A stretch of 32,384 nucleotides of DNA from a virus: the IMG/VR virus record IMGVR_UViG_3300032291_001252, positions 1-32,384 of that record; one strand, given 5' to 3'. Positions within the stretch are counted from its first letter, which is position 1. Each line of letters opens with the position of its first letter. The notes under the pieces were generated by a model that worked only from the letters and a program-made list of their open reading frames with translations, was not told where the DNA came from and searched no databases. Positions 19,459 to 28,536 of this stretch are shown piece after piece. The position numbers were made by a program, and so were the translations under genes.

Positions 19459-21971
19459 CACGAATTTTCATGGAGGAATTTGAGTTAGACGTAAGTCAAC
19501 AAATATCCAACCAAATTACATACGCCATTGATGACTTGCAAAATATGGATAGCAAGTCAACATCATTTACAAAAACTATTGTATTGCAGGGAACTGCAAA
19601 CAATAACAGGTTATTTGGCAATATATTTGAGTTTGCAAATTCTAATTACACTGCTGATGGTTTGAATGTAAACTATAATTTTAATGCCTCAAAATCCGCA
19701 AATGCACGAATAGAAGTTGATGGATTAATTGTTATGAAAGGAGTTTTGAGGTTGTTGCAAATTGTTATTGATGGGGACAATATAGATTATGAGGTAGCTT
19801 TGTTCGGTGAATTAGGGGGTTTCTTTTCAAAGCTAACTGCTAGAAAATTGAGTGATTTAGATTTTAGCGAATACAATCATCAATACAATGTAACTAACAT
19901 TGCAAATAGTTGGAATAATGCAAATGGAGGCAGCGGTTATTATTACCCTTTAATTGATTACGGCAATACATCGCCAATTAATAATCCTGCATTCGCAAAG
20001 AAAAGTTTTTATTTTACAGCGTTTCGACCTGCTTTTTTTGTACGTGAATACATTGACAAAATTATAACAGGAGCAGGTTACACTTGGGAATCAAATTTCT
20101 TTAATACAGATTTTTTCAAGCGTTTAATCATACCTAATAATCAGGTAAGATTGTCATCTAAAAAAACAACAATTTTTACAGGTAAGCCGACTGGTATATT
20201 AGGACTATCAAGTATTGATGAAAAAAAGATAACATTTACAAATGTCATTGGAGGTGATTTTACAACTTCCGATAATAAAACTTGGCAATATAATGGCGCA
20301 CAAAATTTTAGTGGTACTATAAATTTTAAGGGTACTGGCTATTGGTATTTAGCTTTTACAGGGAAATTATATGGATTTAGACAAGCAAGGTTTGCGCTGT
20401 ATAAAAACAATACATTTGTAACCTATGATAATGTTGGAACTCAAACGTCAATTATTGGGGGTACTGCAAAGAATGGTTTAGCTTATAGGGTAAATTTTTC
20501 TTTTGATGTTCAATTTTTGCAATTAGGTCAATTTAATTTACAGACAAACGATACATTTTCAATAAGATTGGAGCAGTGGAGTGGAACTGATAGCATAAAT
20601 GTTAGCTTGAGTGGCAGCGAATTAAGTTTAAATGGTGCGCCTACTTTTACGCCTGCTGAGTATAACGATAATTTAATTGTATCGGAAACATTACCTAAGG
20701 GAGTTTTGCAAAAAGATTTCTTTTCGTCTATATTAAAAATGTTCAATTTAATGGTGACGGAGGATAAATACACTGAGAAAAAACTATTAATTGAGCCATA
20801 TGTTGATTTTTACAATACAGACAGAACTACCTTTATAGATTGGTCCGATAAAATAGATAGGTCGCAGGTTATTAAGATAAAGCCAATGAGTGAAATCAAC
20901 GCTCGTTATTATGACATTAAATTTAAAAGTGATTCGGATAATTACAACGAGCAATACAGAAAAAAATATACAACTGGATATGGTGATTTTAGATACAACA
21001 ACGAACTTGAATTTGCCAAAGATACAAGCACTACAGAGGTTATATTTTCTGCATCGCCATTAATTGGTTATACAAACAATGATAAAATTTTCCCTGCTAT
21101 TTACAAACTAAACAATAACACGGAGGAAATGATTGAGCATAACATTAGGATTATGCAAGCTAAAAAAATTAGTGGTAGAACATCATGGAATATCTACTCA
21201 AAAACAAATAGCGTTTTAGCTAGTTATACAACATACGGATATGCCGGGCATTTAGATGATCCAAATACACCTTACAATGATTTAAATTTCGGTGCGCCTG
21301 CTGAGATATTTTTCAACCTGCAAAATCTAATACTTTTCAGGAACTTATTTAACATGTTTTATTCCTCATATTTTGCAGAAATAACCGATAAGGATTCGAG
21401 ATTGGTTACAGCCAAAATGAAGTTCACGCCAAAGGATATTTTTAATTTGGATTTTGGCAAACTCATTTACAATGATGGAGTGCTTTACAGGTTAATAAAG
21501 ATAAAAGATTACAGCGATAATGAACTGAGCGAAGTTGAATTGCTAAGGGTTAATTACTTGCAATATGACGTACCTAATTATGAGGCATATACATTAGGGC
21601 AGCCGTTGTTTGGTGGCTACATTGTTTATTTAGATGCAACAGGTGAGCACGGATTGATTGCGCCTGATTATGATGAATTGCTTGCAGAAGGAAATTTCTT
21701 TCAATATAATTGGATTAATGCAATTGCGTATTGCAATAATTTAGTGTTGAATAGTTATTCGGATTGGAGAATGGGAACACTTACCGAAATGAGATTGATT
21801 GATGTTAACCAAATTTACATACCTAATTTTATTAATGTTGGTTTTTGGACTTCAACTTTATTCAATTTTACAAATGCTTATTGGATAGATATGGATTCAA
21901 CTGGTAACAACATAAACAATCAAGACATAAACAATGTAAATCTTTTTGCATATCCTATAAAATCTTTTTAA
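19455..21971 (+). CDS. Tail hub/tip protein with C-terminal DUF1566 (Lcl)-like domain
   Basis: 838 residues. N-terminal part TRIFMEEFELDVSQQISN, QITYAIDDLQNMDSKSTSFT, TIVLQGTANN fits hub-like proteins of Bacteroidota phages, with many beta strands up to about 700. The last 120 residues form a separate domain: FGGYIVYLDATGEHGLIAPD, WINAIAYCNNLVLNSYSDWR, MGTLTEMRLI, VGFWTSTLFNFTNAYWIDM. This is the DUF1566/Lcl C-terminal pattern (G-I-V-x-Y, then W-x-A-x-x-x-C-x-x-L, then S-D-W-R-L-P-T-x-x-E, then Y-W-S-S), a C-type-lectin-like surface-binding fold. It probably contacts the host cell. It ends directly before ATG 21972. Confidence 0.68.
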   Translation: MTRIFMEEFELDVSQQISNQITYAIDDLQNMDSKSTSFTKTIVLQGTANNNRLFGNIFEFANSNYTADGLNVNYNFNASKSANARIEVDGLIVMKGVLRLLQIVIDGDNIDYEVALFGELGGFFSKLTARKLSDLDFSEYNHQYNVTNIANSWNNANGGSGYYYPLIDYGNTSPINNPAFAKKSFYFTAFRPAFFVREYIDKIITGAGYTWESNFFNTDFFKRLIIPNNQVRLSSKKTTIFTGKPTGILGLSSIDEKKITFTNVIGGDFTTSDNKTWQYNGAQNFSGTINFKGTGYWYLAFTGKLYGFRQARFALYKNNTFVTYDNVGTQTSIIGGTAKNGLAYRVNFSFDVQFLQLGQFNLQTNDTFSIRLEQWSGTDSINVSLSGSELSLNGAPTFTPAEYNDNLIVSETLPKGVLQKDFFSSILKMFNLMVTEDKYTEKKLLIEPYVDFYNTDRTTFIDWSDKIDRSQVIKIKPMSEINARYYDIKFKSDSDNYNEQYRKKYTTGYGDFRYNNELEFAKDTSTTEVIFSASPLIGYTNNDKIFPAIYKLNNNTEEMIEHNIRIMQAKKISGRTSWNIYSKTNSVLASYTTYGYAGHLDDPNTPYNDLNFGAPAEIFFNLQNLILFRNLFNMFYSSYFAEITDKDSRLVTAKMKFTPKDIFNLDFGKLIYNDGVLYRLIKIKDYSDNELSEVELLRVNYLQYDVPNYEAYTLGQPLFGGYIVYLDATGEHGLIAPDYDELLAEGNFFQYNWINAIAYCNNLVLNSYSDWRMGTLTEMRLIDVNQIYIPNFINVGFWTSTLFNFTNAYWIDMDSTGNNINNQDINNVNLFAYPIKSF

Positions 21972-22400
21972 ATGGTTATAAAGTATTACGATGAATTTGA
22001 AGGTCAATTTATTGACATAACAGGCACAACAGGGCAGGGATTGGAATATGGTCCAAGCGGGTGGGTGACTACTTCCAAAAGCGCATACAAAACTTTTGTC
22101 GGTGAAATGAATCAAAGCGGCACAGGCGATCCAACAATAACGACATATTTTAACAACACAGGCGCAACGTTTACAATGGGCAGAGATGATGTTGGATTTT
22201 ATCGCTTGTTTGCAAGTTCAGCAATATTTGTAGAGGGAGAAACGTGGTGGTACATTGGTAACAATCAAACGACATTTGGTTACTATAATTATCAGGCGCA
22301 ATATTTAAACTCAACACAGATGCAAATAATTACAAGGGATAATGGTTCTGTGGCTGATGATTTATTGCAACATACATCTTTTGAATTTAGAAAATATTAA
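21972..22400 (+). CDS. Hypothetical tail-tip protein
   Basis: 142 residues, beta-rich with no membrane segment. Blocks: YYDEFEGQFIDITGTTGQG, TTYFNNTGATFTMGRDDVGFYRLFA, GETWWYIGNNQTTFGYYNYQ. The start at 21972 follows the hub stop with no gap, and it stops five bases before the tape measure start. Its size and place suggest a small tail-tip or lectin partner of the DUF1566-like domain. No family recognised. Confidence 0.6.
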   Translation: MVIKYYDEFEGQFIDITGTTGQGLEYGPSGWVTTSKSAYKTFVGEMNQSGTGDPTITTYFNNTGATFTMGRDDVGFYRLFASSAIFVEGETWWYIGNNQTTFGYYNYQAQYLNSTQMQIITRDNGSVADDLLQHTSFEFRKY

Positions 22401-22405
22401 ACACT

Positions 22406-24550
22406 ATGGCAGAAACGCAAGAGGTACAAATAAAAATTAGCGCAGATACAAGCGGTGCAACTAAATCGGTTGGCTCAATTAAATCGCAACTAAAAGAGGC
22501 AAATCAGGAGTTGATTTCAATGCGTGAGCAGTTTGGGGAAACCTCAAATGAGGCAATACAGGCGGCTAAGCGTGTCGCTAATTTAAAGGATGAAATTGGC
22601 GATGCAAAAGCGTTGACAGATGCCTTTAACCCTGATGCAAAATTTAAAGCGTTCGGCTCAGCTATTCAGGGCGTTGTTGGTGGCTTTGCTGCTTTGCAGG
22701 GTGCGCAGGCGTTGTTTGGAAGTGAATCAAAAGAGTTAGAGGAAACTTTGGTAAAGGTGCAAGGTGCATTGGCATTATCGCAGGGGCTGAACTCAGTATT
22801 GGAGGCAAAGGATGCATTTAAGAATTTAGGTGCGGTTATGAAAACTATCCCTTTATTCCAACGTGCAATAACTGCGGCTCAATTTCTTTGGAATGCTGCA
22901 ACGGCTGCCAACCCGATCGGTGCTTTGGTTACTGCTATTGTTGCATTGATAGCAGCAGGCGCATTGCTTATAAAGTTTTTTCAGGATAGCTCAAAAGAGG
23001 CAAAAAGAAATGAGGAAGCAGTAAAGGCAAATAAAAAAGCATTAGACGAACAGAGCAGGACATTAGAAAAAAACTCACAAACATTAGAAACCAATCAAAA
23101 GTATAAATTAGAATTAGCCAAAGCAAATGGCGCATCTACTAAATCGGTCCGTGAATTAGAGTTAAAATTGATTGATGAAAAAATTGCCTTTGCGAATGCC
23201 TCACGTGAAACTGCAAAAAATACTTTTGAGAAAAACAAAAATGCACTGGCTACCCTTAAAGCATCAGGCGCATCGGATGAAATTATTGAAAAGCAAAAAG
23301 AGGTTACAAATGAATCATTCAAAGAATTTGGCAAACAAACTCAGGACTTAAATAATGCCTATAAACAGAAAGGGGATATAATTCGCAAACAGAATGTAGA
23401 AATTATAACCGAGCAAAGAAAAGCGAATGAGGATGCCACAAAATTGGCGGAGGAAAATAACAAAAAAGCGGCAGACAAAGCAAAGGAAAATGAGGAAAAA
23501 AGAAAAGAGTTAGCTAAACAAGGTGCTGAGCAAATTAAACAATTAGAGCAGCAAAACTTTTTAAATTCTATTGCGGATGAGAATAAACGTGCTCAGGAAA
23601 AATTAAGAATTGACAGGGAAAACGAGGTTGCCTCTATAAAGGCAAAAGGTTTTGGCAGGGAGCAGGAGGCATTATTATTGCAGCAGATTGATTTGAAATA
23701 TCAATTAGAGGGCAATAAGTTAGAGGAGGAAAAATTAAAAAAGGTTGCTGAGGATGAAAAGAAAAAACAGGAAATAATTTTAGCGCAGAACGCAATTACA
23801 AATGATTTAGTTTTTCAACAGAGTTTGAATGCGCTCACAAATGAATTTGATAAAAAACAATTATTGTTATCAAAAGCGCAGCAGGATGAAATAGATTCGC
23901 AAATCGAATTTCTAAACAAAAAAGAAATTACACTTGACGAATACAATAAACGTATTGCAATAATTGATTCTAATTATCAAATACAAAGGGATGCGCTAAC
24001 TGATGAAAGCAATAAAAAAGATTTAGAAAAAACAAAAGCGGCGAACGATGCGAAAATAGAAATAGATAATAAGCAGACAAAAGCAAGGGAGGAAAATCTA
24101 CAAAAAATATCTGCTTTATTAGGCAACCTTACAGATTTAGTTGGTAAGCAAACAGGGGCAGGTAAAGCGTTAGCGGTTGCGCAGGCAACCATTGATACAT
24201 ACCTTTCAGCAACAAAAGCATATCAATCATTGGCAGGTATTCCATACGTTGGTCCTGCTTTGGGTGCGGTTGCAGCAGGCGCAGCGATTGCAACTGGTAT
24301 AAAGAATGTAAAAAGTATTCTAGCGGTTAAAGTACCCGGCTCATCAGGAGGCGGTGGCAGTGCGCCAACAGGAGGTAACATTGGAAATGTTGCGCCACCA
24401 ATACCTCCTCAATTAGGATCAACAATGATTAATCAGGCGCAGGTAAATGAAATTGGCTCAGCAGCATCGAGGGCTTATGTGGTTGAATCGGATGTTAGTG
24501 GAAATCAGGAACGAATCCAAAGAATAAACAGGGCAGCACGTATCGGATAA
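22406..24550 (+). CDS. Tape measure protein
   Basis: 714 residues. Helical from the start (TQEVQIKISADTSGATKSVG, SIKSQLKEANQEL), hydrophobic segment at about 160-195 (AANPIGALVTAIVALIAAGA), then a very long coiled coil rich in Lys, Glu and Asn, a second hydrophobic stretch near 575-635 (LGAVAAGAAIATGI) and a flexible SGGGGSAPTGG tail. This is a classic siphovirus tape measure that sets tail length; using about 0.15 nm per residue (known for lambda) gives a tail close to 107 nm. It follows rather than precedes the hub gene, opposite to the usual order. Confidence 0.9.
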   Translation: MAETQEVQIKISADTSGATKSVGSIKSQLKEANQELISMREQFGETSNEAIQAAKRVANLKDEIGDAKALTDAFNPDAKFKAFGSAIQGVVGGFAALQGAQALFGSESKELEETLVKVQGALALSQGLNSVLEAKDAFKNLGAVMKTIPLFQRAITAAQFLWNAATAANPIGALVTAIVALIAAGALLIKFFQDSSKEAKRNEEAVKANKKALDEQSRTLEKNSQTLETNQKYKLELAKANGASTKSVRELELKLIDEKIAFANASRETAKNTFEKNKNALATLKASGASDEIIEKQKEVTNESFKEFGKQTQDLNNAYKQKGDIIRKQNVEIITEQRKANEDATKLAEENNKKAADKAKENEEKRKELAKQGAEQIKQLEQQNFLNSIADENKRAQEKLRIDRENEVASIKAKGFGREQEALLLQQIDLKYQLEGNKLEEEKLKKVAEDEKKKQEIILAQNAITNDLVFQQSLNALTNEFDKKQLLLSKAQQDEIDSQIEFLNKKEITLDEYNKRIAIIDSNYQIQRDALTDESNKKDLEKTKAANDAKIEIDNKQTKAREENLQKISALLGNLTDLVGKQTGAGKALAVAQATIDTYLSATKAYQSLAGIPYVGPALGAVAAGAAIATGIKNVKSILAVKVPGSSGGGGSAPTGGNIGNVAPPIPPQLGSTMINQAQVNEIGSAASRAYVVESDVSGNQERIQRINRAARIG

Positions 24551-24569
24551 CAATTAAAATAAAAATAAA

Positions 24570-25937
24570 ATGACTTTACCAATTTACGAGTTAAAAATTA
24601 ATGAGCAATTAAGCGACGAAAGCGAAGTAAGTTATATCGCATTAGTTGACGAGCCAGCAATTAAAAAGGATTTCTTAGCGTTCAAAAATGAATTTATTGA
24701 GCCATCAAAAAACGAAAATGAAAATGAATTTATTTCTCGTTGTATTGAATACGAAATAAACGAGGGTAAAGATAGCGAACAGGCAGCAGCCATTTGTTAT
24801 TCAAAGTGGGAAAATAAGTTTAACAACGATTTAAGCATTTACGGGTACACGCCAAAAAACTTTGACATGTGTCCGGGTGCTGTTGCTACTTTTACTCATT
24901 TCGTTTCAATGAATGTTGGAATCGAAGAACAGGGAATGATAAGGTCAGCCGCTCAAATAGCAGATAATATCTTTGCTATTGAAAAGGAGGTGATTGCTAA
25001 AAATTATGCAACGCCTCAACAATTAGCTGAAACAGAAATTTTAACAGATGATTTTGTTGATTTAGTTAGTGAAATAGACAGGTTAGTGGGTATGGCTCAC
25101 AATGTAAGCTATATTTATAACCATCTAGGAACTATTAAAAGCTATGTAAAACAATCTTATAAGTTTGAATCTTACAGCGACTATCCTGAGCAGGCAAAAG
25201 AGAACGCAAAGATTGCTTTGCGATATGCTGAGGAGTACGGATGGGGTGATTGTGGAACGCCTGTCGGCAAAGCAAGAGCAAACCAATTGGCAAATGGTGA
25301 GCCAATCAGTAGAGATACAATTGCAAGGATGGCAGCATTTGAAAGGCAACGCCAAAACTCAAATAAAGAATTGGGCGATGGTTGCGGTCGATTGATGTGG
25401 TTGGCTTGGGGTGGCGATGCAGGGGTTGAGTGGGCGCAAAGAAAATTAGAACAGATTGATAAAATGAGTGCAAAGCAATCCTTTAAAATTGTAAGCGAGG
25501 AAAAAAGAATTATATCAGGTCCTTTAATGTTGGCAGATGAATTAATTTATCGCAACAATGAAAAGATGGGTGAGCACTATGTTAAGTTTTCAGCCGATAC
25601 AATTAAGGCGATAGCCATTAAGTTTTCCAAAAAGAAATACCAAAGCAAAGTTAATTTAATGCACGATCCTGAACAGGTTGTAAAGGGGGTGACTATGTTT
25701 GAGAGTTGGTTAACGGATAGTGAGCGAGGAATAATGCCGATGAAAGGATTTGAGGGCGTTGCAAATGGCAGTTGGTTTGGCTCGTTTTATGTAGAAAACG
25801 AAAAGGTATGGCAGCAAGTAAAAGCAGGCGATTATAGGGGATTTTCTGTTGAGGGTATGTTTGATTATGAGCAGCCAATTACAGCAGAGGAAAACGCCTT
25901 AAAAGAAATCGAAAAGTTGTTAAACGTAATTATTTAA
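24570..25937 (+). CDS. Prohead protease, XkdF-like, with fused head-associated domains
   Basis: 455 residues in three parts. About 45-80: ENEFISRCIEYEINEGKDSE, QAAAICYSKWENK, a Cys-containing unit found in many phage head proteins. About 200-290: SYKFESYSDYP, VGKARANQLANGEPIS, TIARMAAFERQR, LAWGGDAGVEWAQRKL, the GGDAG block also seen in phage head proteins. About 305-440: RIISGPLMLADELIYRN, YYVKF-like strand EHYVKFSADT, NLMHDPEQVVKG, FESWLTDSE, NGSWFGSFYVENEKVWQQVK, DYRGFSVEGMF, the XkdF putative serine-protease domain. It would process scaffold and capsid. It is the first gene of the head module, 20 bases after the tape measure. Confidence 0.82.
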   Translation: MTLPIYELKINEQLSDESEVSYIALVDEPAIKKDFLAFKNEFIEPSKNENENEFISRCIEYEINEGKDSEQAAAICYSKWENKFNNDLSIYGYTPKNFDMCPGAVATFTHFVSMNVGIEEQGMIRSAAQIADNIFAIEKEVIAKNYATPQQLAETEILTDDFVDLVSEIDRLVGMAHNVSYIYNHLGTIKSYVKQSYKFESYSDYPEQAKENAKIALRYAEEYGWGDCGTPVGKARANQLANGEPISRDTIARMAAFERQRQNSNKELGDGCGRLMWLAWGGDAGVEWAQRKLEQIDKMSAKQSFKIVSEEKRIISGPLMLADELIYRNNEKMGEHYVKFSADTIKAIAIKFSKKKYQSKVNLMHDPEQVVKGVTMFESWLTDSERGIMPMKGFEGVANGSWFGSFYVENEKVWQQVKAGDYRGFSVEGMFDYEQPITAEENALKEIEKLLNVII

Positions 25938-25951
25938 CCAAAAATATATCT

Positions 25952-26521
25952 ATGAGTATGAACGCAAAAGAAATCATTGAAAAATTAAGGGTGCAGTTTA
26001 ACGATTTAGTTAACCAACCCACACAGCAAGTTAAATTGATGGATGCGACATTAGCAGATGGCACACCCGTACAAGTTACCGAATTAGTTGTCGGTGGTAT
26101 TGTAACGATTGATGGAGTGCCTGCTCCTGTTGGTGAGCATACATTAAGCGATGGCACTAAAATTGTGTTAGGCGATAACGGAGTGATTATGGAAATCATG
26201 CCTCCAACAGAAATGCCAGTTGAAATAGAAATTGAGGCAAAGAAAAAAGATGATGAAATGATGAGCAAATTTTCAGCGTTTCAAAATTCTGCAAATGAGA
26301 AGTTTTCAACCTACGAATCAAAGTTTGCAACCTACGAAAGTAGATTTGCAGATTACGATAACAAATTGAATAAGGCAACTCAAATGATTGATGCCTTAAT
26401 TAATCTTAGCAAAACATTAGCAGAAACACCAACAGGCGTTCCTGATATGGCAATAAAATCGGATAACAAATTTAAGGCGGAAAAAGAGTTTAAGCACGAC
26501 GCCCTATTTTCTAAAAATTAA
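25952..26521 (+). CDS. Scaffold protein
   Basis: 189 residues. N-terminal helix AKEIIEKLRVQFNDLV, then a beta part DATLADGTPVQVTELVVGG, IDGVPAPVGEHTLSDGTKIV, which I recognise as the repeated D-G-T/P-A-P-V-G-E-H pattern of Bacteroidota phage scaffold-type proteins. Residues about 105-140 show three heptad units in a row (EKFSTYE, SKFATYE, SRFADYD), a coiled coil. The C-terminus KAEKEFKHDALFSKN is basic, as expected for the capsid-binding tail of a scaffold. It lies between the protease and major capsid genes, the standard place. Confidence 0.72.
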   Translation: MSMNAKEIIEKLRVQFNDLVNQPTQQVKLMDATLADGTPVQVTELVVGGIVTIDGVPAPVGEHTLSDGTKIVLGDNGVIMEIMPPTEMPVEIEIEAKKKDDEMMSKFSAFQNSANEKFSTYESKFATYESRFADYDNKLNKATQMIDALINLSKTLAETPTGVPDMAIKSDNKFKAEKEFKHDALFSKN

Positions 26522-26534
26522 AAATTAAAATAAA

Positions 26535-27494
26535 ATGGCATTATCATTAGGATCGTTGAGTGATTACACTAAACAACTCATTAAGCCGCTATTAACCTCA
26601 GCAGTTATTGGCGCACGTACACAGGAAATAATCATGGATGGTGGCGTAGTTATTACAGGCGCAAAAGGACCAACTGCAATTCCTTTGATGGATACTGATT
26701 CATTCTTTCAAACAGATGCATGCGGTTACAATCCATCAGGAACTACAACCTTTACTCAGCGTACAATTACACCGGGTAAAATCATGATAAGCGAAACCAT
26801 CTGCCCTAAAAACTTTGAGGCGAAATTTACCGCTGAGGCATTGAGAGCAGGTAGCACTTACACTGATTTCGGAAACGCTGATTTCTTAGCTGCTTACTTA
26901 GAAAAGAAAAACGCTCGTATCGCAGCACAACTTGAAACTGCAATATGGCAGGGAGATACAGCAAGCGGAGATGGTAACCTAAATAAGTTTGACGGATTGA
27001 TTAAGTTGATTGACGCAGGTAGTCCAGTTGACGCAAACGTTTCAGGATTTACAGGAGTTGCAACAATCACAACAATTACTGCATCAAACGTTGTAGCTGC
27101 AACAGAGGGAATCTACAAAGCAATTCCTGCGGCTGTAATGGCAAAGGGTGATGTTAAAATTATGTGCGGTTATGATTGGTATCGCTTATTGATTTTGGCT
27201 TACAGAGCATTAAATTTGTTTAGTTACAATCCACAGGATGTAAATGCTCAATCATTTATCCTACCGGGTACAAATATCGAAATCGTACCTGTAAATGGTT
27301 TGAACGGAACTGGTGATGCATACGGATTGAGCGTTGGAAATATAGCGATGGCTGTTGATTTAGAGGCAGAAGAGCAAAACTATCGCATGTGGTACAGCGA
27401 GGATAACGATGAAATCCGCAGTAAGGTATCTTTCAAAATCGGAGTGAACGTTGCCTTTACAAATGAGGTAGTGAAATTCAAAGCAGGAATCTAA
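26535..27494 (+). CDS. Major capsid protein (HK97 fold)
   Basis: 319 residues, rich in Ala, Thr and Gly. N-terminal block LGSLSDYTKQLIKPLLTSAV, middle CPKNFEAKFTAEALR and ARIAAQLETAIWQGDTASGD, KFDGLIKLIDAGS, then VKIMCGYDWYRLLI, FILPGTNIEIVPVNGL and final DEIRSKVSFKIGVNVAFTN. The order E-loop, P-domain (helix around LEKKNARIAAQLETAIWQG) and A-domain fits HK97 fold proteins, and the gene follows protease and scaffold and is the only gene of its kind. It ends 15 bases before a strong terminator, so it is expressed mainly by the transcript from upstream. Confidence 0.9.
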   Translation: MALSLGSLSDYTKQLIKPLLTSAVIGARTQEIIMDGGVVITGAKGPTAIPLMDTDSFFQTDACGYNPSGTTTFTQRTITPGKIMISETICPKNFEAKFTAEALRAGSTYTDFGNADFLAAYLEKKNARIAAQLETAIWQGDTASGDGNLNKFDGLIKLIDAGSPVDANVSGFTGVATITTITASNVVAATEGIYKAIPAAVMAKGDVKIMCGYDWYRLLILAYRALNLFSYNPQDVNAQSFILPGTNIEIVPVNGLNGTGDAYGLSVGNIAMAVDLEAEEQNYRMWYSEDNDEIRSKVSFKIGVNVAFTNEVVKFKAGI

Positions 27495-27509
27495 TTAATA
27501 AATAAATAG

Positions 27510-27543
27510 AAAAGGGTGGTGAAAAATACGCCACCCTTTTTTT
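27510..27543 (+). terminator. Strong intrinsic terminator after the major capsid gene
   Basis: AAAAGGGTGG (27510-27519) pairs perfectly with CCACCCTTTT (27531-27540) around 11 bases, and the T run goes to 27543. Sited between capsid and tail tube genes. Confidence 0.88.
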
Positions 27544-27558
27544 ATAAAATCTAAAAAT

Positions 27559-28098
27559 ATGCCATGTGAAGTAACATCGGGATATGCAATAGAATGCCGT
27601 GATTCGGTTGGCGGTATTGAAATTGTTTATCTTATCGAAAATTCAGCGTTATATGACGCATCAGGAAACAGCCGTGTAACATCAGCATCAGGGGTTGTTA
27701 CCGCTTTGACAAAAGATTCAGGTAAGAAATTCTTTAAGTTTGAAGTACCAAGAGCAACAGCATCAGCAAACAACGGAATCACTTCATCAATAGAAAACGG
27801 AACTTTCTTTTTTACTCACCAAGTTATTTTCCCAATCAACAGCCGTTCGGCTGATGTAAGAAATATCGTAACAACTTTGGCGAAAAACAGATTGACTTTT
27901 GTAACAAAAGAGGGTGATGGCACATTTAGAATGTACGGCAAAGAATTTGGTTTGCAACTAGAAACAACTGAGGCAGGTAGCGGAACAGCACTTGCAGACA
28001 GAAATGGTTATTTATTAACTTTCAGCAGCCAAGAGCGTGAAGATTTCTTAGTAGTACCTGCAAACATTGCAGCGACATTGGAAACACCGGGAACATAA
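27559..28098 (+). CDS. Major tail tube protein
   Basis: 179 residues, beta-rich. Start EVTSGYAIECRDSVGGIEIVY, middle FKFEVPRATASANNGITSSI and VIFPINSRSADVRNIVTTLA, then FVTKEGDGTFRMYGKEFGL and GYLLTFSSQEREDFLVVP. I recognise this as the tail-tube type of Bacteroidota siphoviruses. It stands alone between two terminators (27510-27543 and 28124-28153), a typical layout where a very abundant structural protein gets its own transcript or adjusted level. Confidence 0.75.
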   Translation: MPCEVTSGYAIECRDSVGGIEIVYLIENSALYDASGNSRVTSASGVVTALTKDSGKKFFKFEVPRATASANNGITSSIENGTFFFTHQVIFPINSRSADVRNIVTTLAKNRLTFVTKEGDGTFRMYGKEFGLQLETTEAGSGTALADRNGYLLTFSSQEREDFLVVPANIAATLETPGT

Positions 28099-28123
28099 TA
28101 AAACCCTATAAAAAAATAAAATG

Positions 28124-28153
28124 CCTCCGACCGATGAAAGTCGGAGGTTTTTT
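28124..28153 (+). terminator. Strong intrinsic terminator after the tail tube gene
   Basis: CCTCCGAC (28124-28131) pairs perfectly with GTCGGAGG (28140-28147) around CGATGAAA, followed by six T. It stands 26 bases after the tail tube stop. Confidence 0.92.
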
Positions 28154-28161
28154 AATGTAGT

Positions 28162-28536
28162 ATGATAACACTTTTTAAAAATGCAACGCAGAATATCTAT
28201 GTGACCAGTAGGCAAAACCTATCTGTATCAACTAATTTTGTCGGCATTTTTTTTACTAATCGCACTACGAATGAGGTTGTAAAATTTATGTTTAACAACG
28301 TTTCAACGACATTAAGATTTGATGAAATGAGCATTGTTGTTAATACATATTTTAGTAATTTTGACGAGGGATTTTGGGATTATGCTACATACGAAACAGC
28401 GACAAACAACATTAATTCAGTAAATACAGCAAACACGCCTTTAGAAACTGGTTTAATGTATCTTTATCCTGCATCGGAATTTGAGCCAACAAAATACAAT
28501 GGTCAATCAAACACGTTCTACACTTATGGAAACTAA
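28162..28536 (+). CDS. Hypothetical virion-module protein
   Basis: 124 residues, beta-rich (MITLFKNATQNIYVTSRQN, VGIFFTNRTTNEVVKFMF, GFWDYATYETATNNI, LETGLMYLYPASEFEP). The pattern looks like a small structural protein, perhaps in the tail tube or head-tail joint, because of its place between tube and portal. It overlaps the portal start at 28526 by 11 bases. No family recognised with confidence. Confidence 0.6.
   Translation: MITLFKNATQNIYVTSRQNLSVSTNFVGIFFTNRTTNEVVKFMFNNVSTTLRFDEMSIVVNTYFSNFDEGFWDYATYETATNNINSVNTANTPLETGLMYLYPASEFEPTKYNGQSNTFYTYGN

Noticed and set aside
21600-21971. Variable region of a diversity-generating retroelement
   Set aside because: The C-terminal DUF1566-like fold suggests it, but there is no reverse transcriptase, accessory protein or second copy of the sequence in the complete genome.
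25165-25395. 76-residue ORF on the + strand inside the protease gene
   Set aside because: It lies fully inside the protease in another frame, over a well-conserved region (GGDAG block), and shows no motif.
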